Position numbers and translations under genes: made by a program
Shown here: positions 19,949-32,149 of the stretch, piece after piece
Layout: every line of letters starts with the position of its first letter
Numbering within the stretch: position 1 is the stretch's first letter
Assembly (NCBI GenBank): GCA_949825045.1
Contig: OX463810.1
Coordinates: forward strand, 36,714,201-36,778,200
Length of the DNA stretch: 64,000 nt
Origin: Argyresthia goedartella
Taxonomy: Eukaryota; Arthropoda; Insecta; Lepidoptera; Argyresthiidae
Reading direction: 5' to 3'
Notes under the pieces: model-generated
What the model saw: the letters and a program-made list of their open reading frames with translations, nothing else
What the model was told of the DNA's origin: nothing
Database searches by the model: none

Positions 19949-20146
19949 CTTGATCTTATTGACGGCCTCTTCCACCATGTTCTTTTTGAGCCGCTTCTTG
20001 CGTCTTCGCGAGTCTTCGTCCACCTCTATGGAGCCGAGGAAGGTGAGGCGGAACACTGCGGCGGGCGTGGCGTACACGCCCGAGTACGGCCCGCCCGGCT
20101 CGACGCCCCGCTCCCCGCCCCGCTCCCCGCCCCGCTCACCGCCCCG
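19949..20146 (-). CDS. X11L: candidate alternative PTB-start exon (FRLTFLGSIEVDE)
   Basis: Acceptor TTGCCCGCAG|CGG and donor AAG|GTGGTT; 198 nt, phase 0 at both ends. After a three-times repeated RGGE unit and GGPYSGVYATPA it codes AVFRLTFLGSIEVDE, a basic stretch RRRKKRLKKN, and MVEEAVNKIK. The pattern FRxxxLGS ... EEAVxxIK parallels the exon at 22696 and ends at the same structural point and phase, so it looks like a second version of the PTB start. Replacing the pair 23991+22817 (159 nt together, phase 0 to 0) by this exon would keep the frame. It could instead be a retained duplicate that is never spliced in. Which applies needs transcripts. Confidence 0.7.
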
Positions 20147-20286
20147 CTGCGGGCAAGTACCGGCTAACCTCCATCGCGCTTCTCACATAACAGACGGTTC
20201 GACTGCGTAACGCCGCGTTTACTATCTAACCTGTTCATGGCCACGATTGAAACAGGTCTTCTAATCACGGATTCCAGGAAGATAAG

Positions 20287-20470
20287 TATCTCTAACAATC
20301 ACAGCGTCACGCCGTTTCCCATATGGGCTGGCAGAGACACAAATGTGCCCACATTTAGACAGTTATTCAATACTTCATATCCCTTACTTGTGGAAATTTA
20401 AATAGTGATATCGCTGGTGATTCACAATTTCCACAAGTAGCAGCTTAATCTTATGATTCACATTGTGGCG
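20287..20470 (-). mobile_element. SINE B fragment
   Basis: Shares AGCGTCACGCC, GGCAGAG.CACAA.TGTG and AGTTATTCAATACT with the fuller SINE B copy at 22333. The tRNA head is lacking. Confidence 0.6.
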
Positions 20471-22332
20471 CCGTGACCAGGCCGTTTTTTTGTATGTCGA
20501 GAAGCAGAAGTTTGTTTAGCTTGCAAGGATTAGTTTAAAATACCGAATGGCGACTTATCGGCGCGCAAGCAAGCAAAACAACACAACCCACAAACACGCG
20601 TATGATATGTGAGAAGCAAGCGAACACCCCTTATTGTTAGTATGAAAGCAGACCTAACAGAAAATCATAGCAGTTCAGAGATAGGGTTAATTTGTCAGTT
20701 GTGCGTAGGCGCAAAGCTAGATAATGTTCTCAACGATAGTTCTCAGTGCAGATCTTCCGCGAACCAGACAAGTAGATATCGTGGTCAAAACACCTCTGCC
20801 GGTGTGAATCGGGGCACTAAGATGTAACATGGGTTGGCGATATGAAATAGTGCATTCAAATATAATGTATGTTAAAACCATGACCATGCTTACTGATTAA
20901 GTCTATGATCTATATATTTCGGAAGCAATGGGACAGAAAGTGACAGTCACATATCACGATCGGTTATGATTTTCTCACTTTTTGTCTCAATATAAACTCT
21001 CAAGCTTCTTGGAGTACGCAAGGTATCGGAAATTGCAGATTTCAGTCAAGGTTCGCACTGCAGATAGCAGGCTTCCTTCCCTTTCGTTTCAATTAAGCCA
21101 TCTTACCATCGCAAGACTGGTGGTATGAAGTGTTAAAGGAAGGAACGTAAAGGTGTGAGTAGAATAGAAAGTGCAGTAAAAAGCGTAGCGTCAAGCGATA
21201 GAGCAAAGCGACAGAGAAATGAACATATCCAGAGGAGGCTAGCCGGCACATACGGGATCCGACATTCGTCCGTCGGGTCGGGTGAGGAACACACTGAAAA
21301 AAATACTCTAATGCCAAGTCAATAAGAGCGTACGGTTTGGCGGACAGGTCTGTGTACGACTGACACCGTGGGCTTACGAAACATACGAAACAATTTTGGT
21401 TTGGTAGTACGTTCGTTCGCGTACGTTCGAGTTCAATAACGAATACTACAAAAAGGGTCAGTCATACGTACATTCGTTTGAGAAAATTATATTCCATGAT
21501 GGATTTTACCGAGCTTTAGTTCAGGCATTGAGGAGTATCTAGCATTCTCGAAAACTAATCGAGGGACATGAAATCACTTTTGAAGGACTAGAGAAACGCC
21601 ACCTAAAGGAATATGAACGTGCAAGACATTAAGACGAAAGAGACTGCACAGATTTTTGAAATAAGTATGTTCGTTAGAAGTAAGATAGACTAGAATAAGT
21701 ATAGTATAGGTAGGCGACAGAGGTAAATCGTTAAGTAATTTCATGCCCCCCTAAAGATATCTATGTTTACCTACTTATATGTACATACGTTAACTATTAA
21801 ATTAATTACATTATCTTGTACACCGATTCACACAGACAACATGGCGACTTGCCGTAATGCGACTCAAGTTATTTTGATGAGAATGCCTTGTAACTCATAG
21901 AGATATGTTAATATCAATGGATGAATATAACCGTTGATGTCTTACGATTTGCACCAATGACCATAAGCTGGCATCTTTGTTTGGTCTTTCAAACTAAGAC
22001 TAAGATACGGCCAAACATTCAAACAACTCTGTAGTTATGATATGTTATCTTTTAGTCCTCCAAATAGTCGAACATACAAAGTGCTACTCAAGTTAACTGA
22101 AAGGTCCAACTGATGCTGTCATTTCTCTTAACGATGGAAAGTGACATCATGCGTTTGAGTTGTAATAATACTTATTGTTGTAATATAGGGTCGTAAGGTA
22201 GAAAGCGAGTTAGCATAGCACGCATCCCGGATCAACTTTGACCATCCGTAGAGAAAAATGTTAACTCGCTTACTGGCCTTAGTTTTAACTTTGAGTTAGC
22301 AATTGTAAATCCGGGCTAAATTTCAAGACTTC
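20471..22332. other. intron, nothing resolved
   Basis: About 1.9 kb between SINE B pieces. Short ORFs only, without recognisable domains. Confidence 0.4.
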
Positions 22333-22602
22333 ACATAAGATAACATAGCGTCACGCCTTTTCTCATACGGGGTGGCAGAGGCACAATTGTGTCCACTTTA
22401 AGCTAGTTATTCAATACTCCATTATGCGTAGTAACGAAGTGTTACCCACAATGTTATCCATCACCGTTAGAACGTCCGCATCATGTACCGAAAATAAACA
22501 CTTTATCTCTTTGGTACATGGTCAGCACGTGGATTCGAACCTGAACCTCTAGCGTGAGAATCAAGCTTGAACCCACTAGACCACGGAGCTCTTTGAAACT
22601 CA
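22333..22602 (-). mobile_element. tRNA-derived SINE (family B), best copy
   Basis: The minus strand begins GAGCTCCGTGGTCTAGTGGG (box A: TGGTCTAGTGGG) and has GGTTCGAATCC (box B) 45 bp later. A body of about 190 bp follows. The spacing and boxes are those of a tRNA head. Confidence 0.78.
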
Positions 22603-22695
22603 CAATACCACGGAGCACTTAAATCCCAATTTTAAGACCTTAATCACACAGTTCTGGCCATAGCACGTTTACTCCGAACCACAAACCCGCCATAC

Positions 22696-22817
22696 CTTGA
22701 TCCTAGACACGGCTTCTTCCGCCTGCAGCATTCTGGTAGCCTTGGTGGGCTGCCCCTCGCAGGCCAGCTGCGTCGAGCCGAGGTACCGGGCTCGGAACAA
22801 TACGCCTTCGATCAGCA
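22696..22817 (-). CDS. X11L: X11/Mint PTB domain, first exon ([10 protein letters not shown])
   Basis: Acceptor CCGTTCAG|TG and donor AAG|GTATGG, 122 nt. Codes [20 protein letters not shown], then a helix ending [12 protein letters not shown]: the first beta strand with the YLGS motif and first helix of the PTB fold, which binds NPxY-type peptides such as the APP tail. It ends in phase 0 and joins the exon at 19126. Confidence 0.92.
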
Positions 22818-22952
22818 CTGAACGGGTTACTGAAGACGAAACATGGGTACTTAGTAGAGGGAAGAGGGATAGGTGACGATAGTGGAATAACTAAGATAGG
22901 TACAGTCAGGCTTGCGTGCTTGCGGAAAATATCTGATGCTGACTGTACCTCA

Positions 22953-23455
22953 CGTTATTGACCGAGCCAGCGAAGTGAGCGAAGCGTCCAGTTTCGAGAT
23001 TGGCCAAAAATTCGTTTGTCCTTATGTCAGTCCGTCAGTTCTCGCCTACAGGTCGCATTTTTCAACCAGTTTTGACAAAAATTGGCACATAAGATTTATT
23101 GTTTTTTTTAGTGGATCGCGATTGGGTAATAAAGGGGGGTTTGGTTTGCGTGTAGCTTTATTTTTCGACGGATTTCAATCAAATTTAAAAGTACACTAAG
23201 GACTTCATTCTAAACAAGATGTTGAAAAAAAAAATACCCCTGTAACTGTTGTAGATAAAGCAATACTAATCAGGCCACAATTTAAACAGGCAAATTCCCA
23301 AAATTCAGTCTCTCCACACTAGGTAGTTAAGCTGGTTTCGAAACTCTGAAATGGCTTTGCTAAGCCAGGAGAAAAGGAAAAGTGCCGGTTATTGAATGGT
23401 TATAAGGGCTCGCGAGGTCTACTGTTCTCACAGAACCACTAGTGTTACCATAGAT
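22953..23455. repeat. dispersed repeat D, copy 1
   Basis: Starts ATTGACCGAGC and has GCGAAGCGTCCAGTTTCG, GATTGGCCAAAAAT, GACGGATTTCAAT, GGCAAATTCCCAAAATTCAG and CTCGCGAGGTCTA. The same blocks occur in the same order at 31690-32140. No coding content. Confidence 0.8.
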
Positions 23456-23954
23456 CACGTCAAACATTTACTTGTAATTGTAAATACCTACCTGTATACT
23501 ATTATTGCAACATGAAAATCGGCAAATCCAAGAGCTAAGCAAATGGTTTGCGCGAGCTATAACATACTATGAAGAGAGGTATCTGAGTAATGTTATCGCA
23601 CTATATACTCTAGCAAGAGAACTTGACTTCAAAATGACTACTTTAATTTACTGAACTTCAAAAAAATTCAGCATGCTCAAATAGCCACCAAAAAAGCTTT
23701 TAGTGTATTTAAGTGGTTGCAACTGTAATGCATAGAAGCAAGTATTGCTTATTACTCAAGATGTTTCGTGGCCAGTTTGATCTGGGGACGAGGTATGGTA
23801 GGTACTTGTTAAAAAGTTGGAAACTATGATAACGTAACTTACCATTCCATCATTCCAACATGCATCATGCAGCAGTGAAAAAAGCGTAAAAAAGTTAAGG
23901 AAACTGTATAGATGTATTGAATGTTTCAACTATAAGAGAAAAGTGGGAACTCAC
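23456..23954. other. intron, nothing resolved
   Basis: AT-rich intron up to the microexon at 23955; no feature seen. Confidence 0.4.
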
Positions 23955-23991
23955 CTTCTTTATTTTTACTCTTCTTTTTACCATCCTTGTC
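23955..23991 (-). CDS. X11L: X11/Mint 37-nt lysine-rich microexon
   Basis: Acceptor ATTTTTCAG|GAC and donor AAAGAAG|GTGAGT. Only 37 nt: DKDGKKKSKNKE plus one nt. The single trailing G completes GTG with the next exon's TG, exactly restoring the PTB frame. Strong splice sites and perfect phase fit are the evidence; sequence conservation alone would not identify it. Confidence 0.82.
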
Positions 23992-24269
23992 CTGAAAAAT
24001 ATACGAAGGTGATTTTATTAATGTGTTTAGATTCAGATTGCAACATTGTACGGTACGTCTTACGGTATTCCGTTAATGGTTAGGACAAACGATATAGAGA
24101 TGTAACAATTGTTGCTCTGATCACATTGGTTTCATATCGATAGTAAACGTTGTTTCGGTTAAACCGTTAAGGGCCATCAAGTAGAATGAATGAATCAGAC
24201 TTCATCCAATTTCGAGTGATAAACTTCAACTTGCATAATTAGAATCTTGCCTGCACTGCCCAAAGGTTA

Positions 24270-24752
24270 CGAATGAATGAGTGATAATTGAATGACGATG
24301 AATGAATGATGAATGAACGACGAATAAATGACGAATGCAATAATGATGAATGAACTACGAATAAATGACAAATGGATGAATCATGAATGAATGGTGATAG
24401 AACGACGAATGAATGATAAACGAATGAATGACGAATAAATGAATTATGATAGAACGACTAATGAATGAATAATAAATAAATAAATGTACAATAAATGACG
24501 AATAAATAAATGGATGATGAGCGAATGAATAAAGGAATTATGAATGAGTGATGAAGGAATAATGAATGATTAAATGAACTAATGAATGATGAATGAATCG
24601 ATGAGTGATGAATGATCAATGAACTGATGATGAGTGATGAATGATTGAATAAACTAATGAATGATAAATGAATCGATGAGTGATGAATGATCAATGAACT
24701 GATGATGAGTGATGAATGATCAATGAACTGATGATGAGTGATGAATGATCAA
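24270..24752. repeat. GAAT/GATGAAT minisatellite
   Basis: About 480 bp of imperfect repeats of GAATGAAT and GATGAATGAT with a higher-order unit (ATCAATGAACTGATGATGAG) in the right part, just upstream (genomically) of the X11 exon at 24794. ORFs here are repeat artefacts. Confidence 0.9.
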
Positions 24753-24793
24753 TAAATCTAGGCTTCCTTTGCTATCTTTTTAGTAAAGCCTAC

Positions 24794-24931
24794 CTTCCCA
24801 TTATGATGCGCATCGTCCGCGAGCCCATCCACACTGTCGAGCGCAGCGTGCGGCGGCGAGCGCGCGGCGCCGGTCACGCTAGCCGCCGGCATCACCGGCA
24901 TCACGGTGCGGGACTTGGGTTTGCGCCAGCC
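24794..24931 (-). CDS. X11L: X11/Mint exon before the PTB domain (GWRKPKSRTV)
   Basis: Acceptor GGGCTTGCAG|GGC and donor AAG|GTAGGC, phase 0 at both ends, 46 codons. Starts GWRKPKSRTVMPVMP and ends LADDAHHNGK. Its phase-0 end can join either the 37-nt exon at 23991 or the alternative PTB exon at 20146, which matters for the isoform hypothesis below. Confidence 0.88.
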
Positions 24932-25321
24932 CTGCAAGCCCAGTGCAAGTTTAGTGTTTCGCTCGCCTGTCACGCAAGAGATGCGGGTTAAAATGCTTGA
25001 CCATATTCCAACGAGATAAGTAAATATGGGTACTTATACGGATGGAAACATCGTGAGGAAGCTTTGATATCTCTATAACTGCGGCGATGAGCTAGTGCTG
25101 AAAGGAAACTATAGTGTTAAATTACTGCCTAAACTCGGATGCAGCTGGACCTCTTCCCCCCGTATGGGAAAAGTCGTGCGTGAGTCATATGGCTTCTATC
25201 TAATGTTACCATAACGCTTCCAACATGCACAATGTTCAATAAAGAGTTCACGGCATTAACTTCTGATCAATCAATGAACAACAGACAGATTACTCTATTG
25301 TACCATGTTATCTACTCACAC
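24932..25321. other. intron, nothing resolved except a small repeat piece
   Basis: CCGTATGGGAAAAGTCGTGCG near 25160 resembles the SINE B body in reverse; otherwise nothing. Confidence 0.35.
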
Positions 25322-25460
25322 AACATCATCATCATCATCATCATCATATTCAGCCCACATCGACCCACCTCTGGGCACGGGCCTCATCTCTATAGCCCTA
25401 ATCCGCACGGCCTCGTGCCAGCCGCACCCATTGATATCCTGGTCACCACCACTCTGTCAC
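25322..25460. repeat. CAT microsatellite with LINE-tail-like sequence
   Basis: CATCATCATCATCATCAT followed by CACCTCTGGGCACGGGCCTC. A (CAT)n run next to a CTGGGCA-GGCCTC motif is typical of RTE-type LINE tails in insects (recalled, not searched). Confidence 0.55.
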
Positions 25461-26249
25461 TGCTTTGGTCGTCATCCCGTCTAGCTAAGACGTCATAGCC
25501 ATCCTGTAGATTCACAAACTCATCTGCCCCGGTGAAAGCATCGCTAGCATCAATGGTTTACGAACGAGATTAGTTTACGCCACCGGGCCAGATAAGTTTG
25601 TGGAGCTGTACTCATATGTGACATGTTAAAACTCTTTATCTTCATAGCGTTATCATAACCTGTTGATTTGGTATGCCATTAGCCGATTATCTTACATATT
25701 AACAGTAAGTATTTACATACTAATTGAGATCGTATCCTCAACACAACGTAAGTAATTATCTATAGTGATAGATACAAATTCTTTACGCTTCAATTAATTC
25801 CTTGCCGGGTTTTCCATCTTAGAGGTTGTGTTTGTATATATTTCTGTGTTACTTTACGATTGCAATGCCTACGATAGTTAGGTTTTTTCGCGGCTCTCCG
25901 ATGTGTCGCCGTGCCTGGACGTCGAAGATGGATGCATTGCAGTCACCTCATTATCTCTCGGAACTCAGATTACTGTTCTTTACATCCGGCTATCCACCTA
26001 TCTGTATGCCTATCTGCTTACTGCCGGCCAGGACTACCCACTCTACCCTACCACTATCTGCATCATTACCCGATGAACTCGTCCCATCATCCCAAATCCT
26101 GCTTCGCACTACATGAAGATTTGCCAGGGGAGTCGTACTCCAGACGCGTGAAGTCATTCTAATATATTACAACCCATGCCTAGCCGCCCTCAATAAATTC
26201 TGTACTAATGTATATTTTTTTCTTTTATTTGTTAGGCTCTACTTTTTCC
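25461..26249. other. intron, nothing resolved
   Basis: Short ORFs without recognisable motifs. Confidence 0.35.
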
Positions 26250-26922
26250 AAATTCCAAATTCCAAATGTCTTTATTACTGTAGATATTTACATATACTTA
26301 GCAATCGTCATTTTTTGCCACTTCTCTAGATTGGACCACTGTGGGAGAAGAAGGGCGTAGAAACTCCCACAGATTGATCTCTTTTTAAAAATTGCTTATG
26401 CTTAACTAATACAAAATATAATATTTAGTCATTATCATAATTAATAAGCAGGAATAAATAATTACAAAATTATTAACAGCAAGGTCTGTGTTGAGCCAGA
26501 TTAACCTCATACAGACCCATCATTTAAGTAATCTTGAACATTGTAATATCCCTTTTTCGTCAAAGTCGCTTTAACATGGATTTTAAATTGCTCAAATGGC
26601 AATTTCAAGATCTCCAGAGGTATCTTGTTGTAGAGAATGCATTGACCCTTGAAAGAATTGCTAACCTCGCGTGTCTAAACCGGGGCGCAAGTAGTCTGTG
26701 ATTATTTCTTAGGTTAACATTACAGCTATCGCTAAGTTTGGAAAATTTTGTAAGGTTCTTGCGTACGTACATTATATTTTCGAAAATAAATTGACTAGCT
26801 ACAGTTAGTATGTCAATTTCTTTAAAAAGCTGTCTTAAGGAGTCTATGCGTTTTAAATAATAAATTGCTCGAATAGCTCTTTTCTGTAAAATAAAAATAG
26901 TTTGAATATCCGCTGCTTTCCT

Positions 26923-29423
26923 TCACAACAAGATACCATAGGACATGACACTATGAAAGTAACTAAAATATACTAGCCTAGATGTAGCCACATCCGTGTT
27001 TTGTCTGATGTTCCTAACAGCGTAAGCCGCAGAACTTAATTTACCAGCCAATTTTTCTATGTGGGGTCCCCACTGCAATTTGTTATCAATGGTTATTGCA
27101 AGAAACTTCGTGTCATTTACTAATTCTAACGTATTGCTGTCCAACACTAAACCGGTCCCAACTTGCCTGACATTTGAAAGTGAGAATTTGATACATTTGG
27201 TTTTACCAGCATTTAACAATAGATTGTTAACTGTGAACCAATTCAAGGTTAAAGATAATACTCTATTGACATCATCAAAATCTTCTTTTTGTCTTTCAAT
27301 TTTGAAGACCAGTGAAGTATCATCAGGAAACAACACTATGTTAGTCAATTTCTCCACCATAAAAGGCAGAACGTTAATATATACCAGGAATAAGGCCTAA
27401 TATGGAACCTTGTGGAACGCCAATTTTTACCCCCGATCCATCAGATTCAACGCCGTTGACTTCTGCCTTTTGAATTCTATTGCTTAGGTATGATTTTAGT
27501 AGATCCAACGCTTTATTTCTAACTCCGTAATGATTTAATTTCATTAGTAACGTGTCATGATCAACACAATCAAATGCCTTCGACAGATCGCAAAAAACAC
27601 CGATAGCATCCTGCGGCTTCCCATGCAGAATAAATATGAGATATAAGGGTAATACCTGCATCCGTAGTCGATTTACCCCTAGTGAAACCGTATTGCTTGG
27701 CGTGGAGTTGTTTTGTACGGTTGAAGTGTGAGAGCATTTGATTGGGTATAATCTTTTCAAAAATTTTACTTAGTGCTGGAAGAACCGATATTGGTCTGAA
27801 ATTTGACGGATCACCCTTGTCTCCCGACTTGAACAGAGGTATAAGTTTACTGTGTTTCATGAGGTCTGGGAAAGCTCCATCATCAACACATTTATTAAAT
27901 ATATAAGCTAGGTGTGGGGCTATAACAAGTATTATTGAACCAATGACTTTGACTGACATACCCCACAGGTCTTCAGTATTTTTTAAGTTAAGTAATCTAT
28001 ACGTTTTGACAATATCCTGGGGACATACATGATAAAATTTAAAATCTACATTACTGATGCTAGCGCTGTTTTTTAACAAAACCTCTGCTTCATATGGAGA
28101 TGAATTTAGACGCTCTGTTGTGAGTAAGGGTGCATTGGTAAAGAATGTTTCAAAAGCCCGAGCTACCTCAGCGTTGGATTTAACAACATCATCACCTATC
28201 TTTAAGCAGAAATCATTATCCCTTGGTATAACTTTGCCAGTTTCACGGTTTATGATTTGCCAAACCGTTTTCATTCTGTTATTTGAATTTTGTATTTTTC
28301 TATTTATGTGTAAAATTTTTGCAGTTCTACAAACCAACTTGAAAGTTTTGGAATAATTTTTAACATAGTCATGAAATTTTATATCAAAGTTATAGGTTTT
28401 TTGTTCATAAAGATCATACAAGATATGTCTACTTTTACGAATTCCAAATGTTGCCCAGTCATTAAATTTAAATTTACCGTTGTTGGCACTGACTTTCTTT
28501 AATTTAAAAACTGTATTGAATTCTGTTTGAATAATGTTGAAGAAGTCAGAATAGATTTTGTTCGGGTTCTGTTGATCAAAATCCGGTACTGGAAAACCCA
28601 TATCTAAGTTTTTCATATACATCTCTAGTCTATGGGATGTAATAGGCCTATAAAATGATGGATCAGTCTTATTTTCACTAGTAACTTGGAATGAAACTGT
28701 TTGACCACTGTGATCGGATGGTAAACAGTTAATTACATTTTTACTTGTGAATGCACAGTCACAAAAAACGTTATCTAAGCAAGTTTGGCTGGTAAGTGTA
28801 ATTCTAGTCGGCTCTAGAAATACGTGACATAAATTAAATGATTTGAACAGAGTTAATAATCGTCGCTTCAGTGTTGTATCTACAAGCAGATCTACATTAA
28901 GATCGCCACAAATAATTAACTTTTTTCTGTTATTACAAAGTTTAATGAGGGCTTCCTCCATAATTTTCTCGAATATTTCAAAATTGCCACGGCCTTTTTC
29001 ATCTCTCAGAGGTCTGTAGACACAAACAATAATATGGCTATGCAACTCAACACAAGATACCTCTATTTGTCTTGCCACAGTAAGTGTAAGAATATCTTTC
29101 CGTTGTTTCACCTTAATATTATTTTTTACTAAGATTAAAGAACCACCTCTCTCAGCAGTCTTTCTATTGTAATAACTGACAATTTTGTAATTATTTATTT
29201 TAAAAGACATCATATTTTCCTTTAACCAATGTTCTGTAATACAAATAACATCAGTGTCCGAATTATTAAGAAATAATTCTAATACAAGTTCTTTGCCAGG
29301 TAGCCCCTGCATGTTTTGATGGGTAATATTTAAGTGGGGCTTACCCTTTGTCTGAATATTATTTAATATTGGGATATTATTAGACTTTTTTGGCTTATTT
29401 AATTCGGGCAAGATATTACACAT
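26923..29423 (-). pseudogene. LINE B ORF2 (endonuclease-RT), frameshifted
   Basis: The first 600 or so codons (29423-27570) are open. Endonuclease motifs: THQNMQGL, ITEHWL, GGSLILV, IICGDLNVDLL, LPSDHSGQ. Linker: TVWQIINRETGK. RT start: KLIPLFKSGDKGDPSNFRPI, KQYGFTRGKSTTDA. A frameshift near 27640 moves to the frame with FCDLSKAFDCVDHDTL and IGVPQGSILG. A second near 27375 moves to the frame with VLFPDDTSLVF, where the usual F/YADD is FPDD. Dead copy. Confidence 0.85.
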
Positions 29424-29497
29424 TTTTGATCTCCTATGCTTGCTTGATATATTTATTGGCTTATATATGCTAGAGATTTCCTCTATTGTCTTAAAAA

Positions 29498-29890
29498 CTA
29501 ATTTAAATTACTTGGAATGTCTTCCAATATACCTTGTCTGTGCTCAATAGAAGCAGTCAGGTTAGCCAAATTCTTGGCTGTAATACTAAAAAAATAAGAT
29601 TGCGACACAGCTACCTGTCGTTTGTAAAAATCTGAAAGGTAGTAACTACCTTTGGTCGAATAAACATTATTACTAACATAATTGTAAGAGTCAATCAAAT
29701 GAATCAAACTATTATTATATGACAATGTATGTAATGTCATATTTAGCTTATATCTAAGATCATTTTCAGCTTGTGGCAATCTTTTACTATATGGGAATGT
29801 AAACATACTAAACTGAATACCCAAGGAGGTACTTTGGGCTGCATGGGAAAATAACCCATTAGTCTTCCACAACGTTCGCTGATAGTGCAT
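29498..29890 (-). pseudogene. LINE B ORF1 remnant, possible SGNH-esterase end
   Basis: 130 codons. FTFPYSKRLPQAENDLRYKL and SLIHLIDSYNYV, then YYLSDFYKRQV, resemble the last third of SGNH/GDSL esterase-like ORF1 proteins found in CR1-group LINEs (PYR ... N..I..LN ... V.LID ... LS). The catalytic N-terminal part is not seen. The next ORF starts 75 bp downstream. The call rests on pattern only. Confidence 0.45.
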
Positions 29891-29930
29891 ACAGGTGTCC
29901 CGTAACTCACCTAGGCCTACTTATACAGGA

Positions 29931-30479
29931 TCTGGCAAAAATATTCAAAATCTATGTCACTTGGTTTATTGTTAAAGGGAAATAATAAAACGACCTAATT
30001 AAAAACTAATTGAGCGATTGACCATGAACAGCGATATTTCCTGAGATGAGCGATTTTTTTTTACTATTGCGCGACAATATAACTGATTTGCGCGACAAAA
30101 TTACTGATTTCCGCGACAAAATTGATGAATGGTTTATTGGTTAGGTTGTACACGTAAGAACAACAAAATCCAACGCTCGCTTTGTATTTTATGTTACTCG
30201 AATCAACCGCTGGAGACCCTGGAGACTGGACCTGGTCATGAGGCATCGCGATTTTGAACTTCATGCCTTGGTGTTAAAATTTATTTTTTCATTTAAAAGG
30301 GTGACCTTCCAGTTTGTCCCATTTTTTGATAATTAGAAATCGGTCCAGTAGTTTGGTTTCTAAAGCAAAAAGACTGGAATTATGATATCATAGAGGTTAG
30401 CGAAATTGCGTATTATTGCTTTACTGTGACTCACCCGTGGCGTTTAAGGTCATTGTCATAAGAGGAATTATGTCTATAT
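29931..30479. other. intron, short GCGCGACAA repeats
   Basis: Three imperfect copies of (G)CGCGACAA(A)AT.ACTGATTT at 30066-30125; nothing else resolved. Confidence 0.4.
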
Positions 30480-30821
30480 AAGTACCGTATATTCGTATGT
30501 CGTGTAATACATGTGGACTTGACTGTCAGACAGACATATTTCGTAGCCTTGTTTTCGCGTATTTGACGACATTCGCATACCGACCGGTGAGGAAGAAATG
30601 GGTCTTAGATTTTTTAAAGTTTTTAACTTGGTGAATTATTAGTGGTGTTTACGTTCTATACCATGAAATGATATGCAATCTGGCATTTTTTACTTATGTG
30701 CCGTGTATTCGTATTGTATTAAGCAGACGGTTTCTTAGTATCGTTTTAGTGTGTATGTATAGAAGACATTCCGACCGGGGAGGAAGAAAAAGGACTTGAA
30801 GTTGGTTTTTTAAAGCTTTTA
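30480..30821. repeat. imperfect direct repeat of about 200 bp
   Basis: CCGTATATTCGTAT ... CATACCGACCGGTGAGGAAG at 30485-30640 is echoed by CCGTGTATTCGTAT ... CATTCCGACCGGGGAGGAAG at 30701-30830. Function unknown. Confidence 0.6.
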
Positions 30822-31241
30822 TCTACACACGTATCATAAACCCTCTTTACTGCGTTCAAAAACCGCACGTTACGATCAGCATTATGTTAAACTACTTGGT
30901 AAAAACTCGTTTCGTATCTGGAAAACTACACATAATGGTCATTATGTGTAGTTTTTCTACATATAATGACATTCAAATTTCGAACGCCGACGCCCACCCG
31001 CGTGCCGTCCCTAGTTTGTCTGTGAAGTTGGTACTGACATTCAAATTTCAAACGCCGACGCCCGTCTGCGTGAAGTTGGTACTAAAGAACAAGCTAAACA
31101 TTTGCAGAACCACAATGCCGGTCAAACATGCGGTTCCTGAACACATCAAAGAGAGCTTATGATATGTGTGTAGATAAACTAGTGTATGTAACTGTACATA
31201 ATTAGGCATTAAAACTCTCGAGTGATATTATTATGAAATTC
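30822..31241. repeat. dispersed repeat C, copy with both inverted ends
   Basis: Near-identical to 58776-59196 over about 400 bp. Begins TATCTACACACGTATCATAA and has the complement CTTATGATATGTGTGTAGAT near 31157-31178, i.e. inverted ends about 350 bp apart, then a GTACATAATTAGGCATT tail. It contains an internal hairpin, CTACACATAATG.../CATTATGTGTAG (30927-30955), and two copies of TTCAAATTTC(G/A)AACGCCGACG. Non-coding; MITE-like. Confidence 0.82.
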
Positions 31242-31689
31242 GGGGCGTTTTGACAGACTTCACACCTGCAGTCTTTGGGTTCGATATACGCAAAAATAGT
31301 ACAATGTCCTGCGTATCCAGTATAACAATGCCTTCAGGGTGCTGTTGGGGCTGCCACGATTTTGTAGTGCATCAGGGATGTTTGCGGAGGCGCGTTTAAA
31401 TTATGCGTAAAAGGTTGGCGTCTCCGTTGAGCACAACTCGTGGCAACGCTCTCCTGGAGGTAATAGCAGCTAGGGTAGACAATACCTTTATGCGACATTG
31501 GGTTGCAGTTCACATATTGCCAGGCATAGGTTCGCGCCTAAACTAGAAAAATTTGATGTGCTCTACACTGTATTATGTTCATATTGTTCTACTAAAATAG
31601 ATTGTAAGGCTATTTTAATAAGTGTTAATAATAATGATAATAATAATAACAAGTGTTAATACACTTGTATATAGACTTGGTCTGAAATA

Positions 31690-32140
31690 AATTATTATTG
31701 ACCGAGCGAGCGAAGCGTCCAGTTTCGTGATTGGCCAAAAATGCCTTTGTCCATCTGTCTGTTCTCATTTTTCAACAGATTTTGACGAAGATTGGTTTCG
31801 TTTTTTTTTGTTGATCGCGATTTTTGATTATGAGTAATAAAGGGGGGAAGCTTGCTGCAGCGTTATTTATCGACGGATTTCAATAAAATTGCACACTAAG
31901 GTCTTCATTTTAACCTAGGTGTTGCGGAAAAAAAAGCTAGACACCTGAATTTTCTGTGGCTAATAGGCTACAATTTATATAGGCAAATTCCCAAAATTCA
32001 GTCAATTTGAACCAGTACATTGGAAACGACAGCCGTTAAAAGTTCCCTCATTTTGTCACTGACTGACAGATGATCGATCATCAAAATTCTAATGGTTATA
32101 ACAAGCGCTCGCGAGGTCTATTCTTCGCACAGAACCACTA
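31690..32140. repeat. dispersed repeat D, copy 2
   Basis: Same ordered blocks as 22953-23455 (ATTGACCGAGCGAGCGAAGC, TTGGCCAAAAATG, GGCAAATTCCCAAAATTCAG, CGCTCGCGAGGTCTATTC). Confidence 0.8.
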
Positions 32141-32149
32141 TTTATTATT

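Larger units (their letters stand above)
26250..29930 (-). mobile_element. decayed non-LTR retrotransposon (LINE B)
   Basis: Spans an ORF1 end (29890-29498), ORF2 (29423 down to about 26920 in three frames) and a 3' region ending in repeats of TTTGGAA (26250-26265). Same family as the fragment at 40088. Disabled by at least two frameshifts. Confidence 0.82.

Noticed and set aside
22530..22602. tRNA gene
   Set aside because: tRNA-like head of SINE B; followed by the family body and lacking a paired acceptor stem.
24458..24694. ORF rich in His, Ser and Ile on the minus strand
   Set aside because: Artefact of the GAATGAAT minisatellite.
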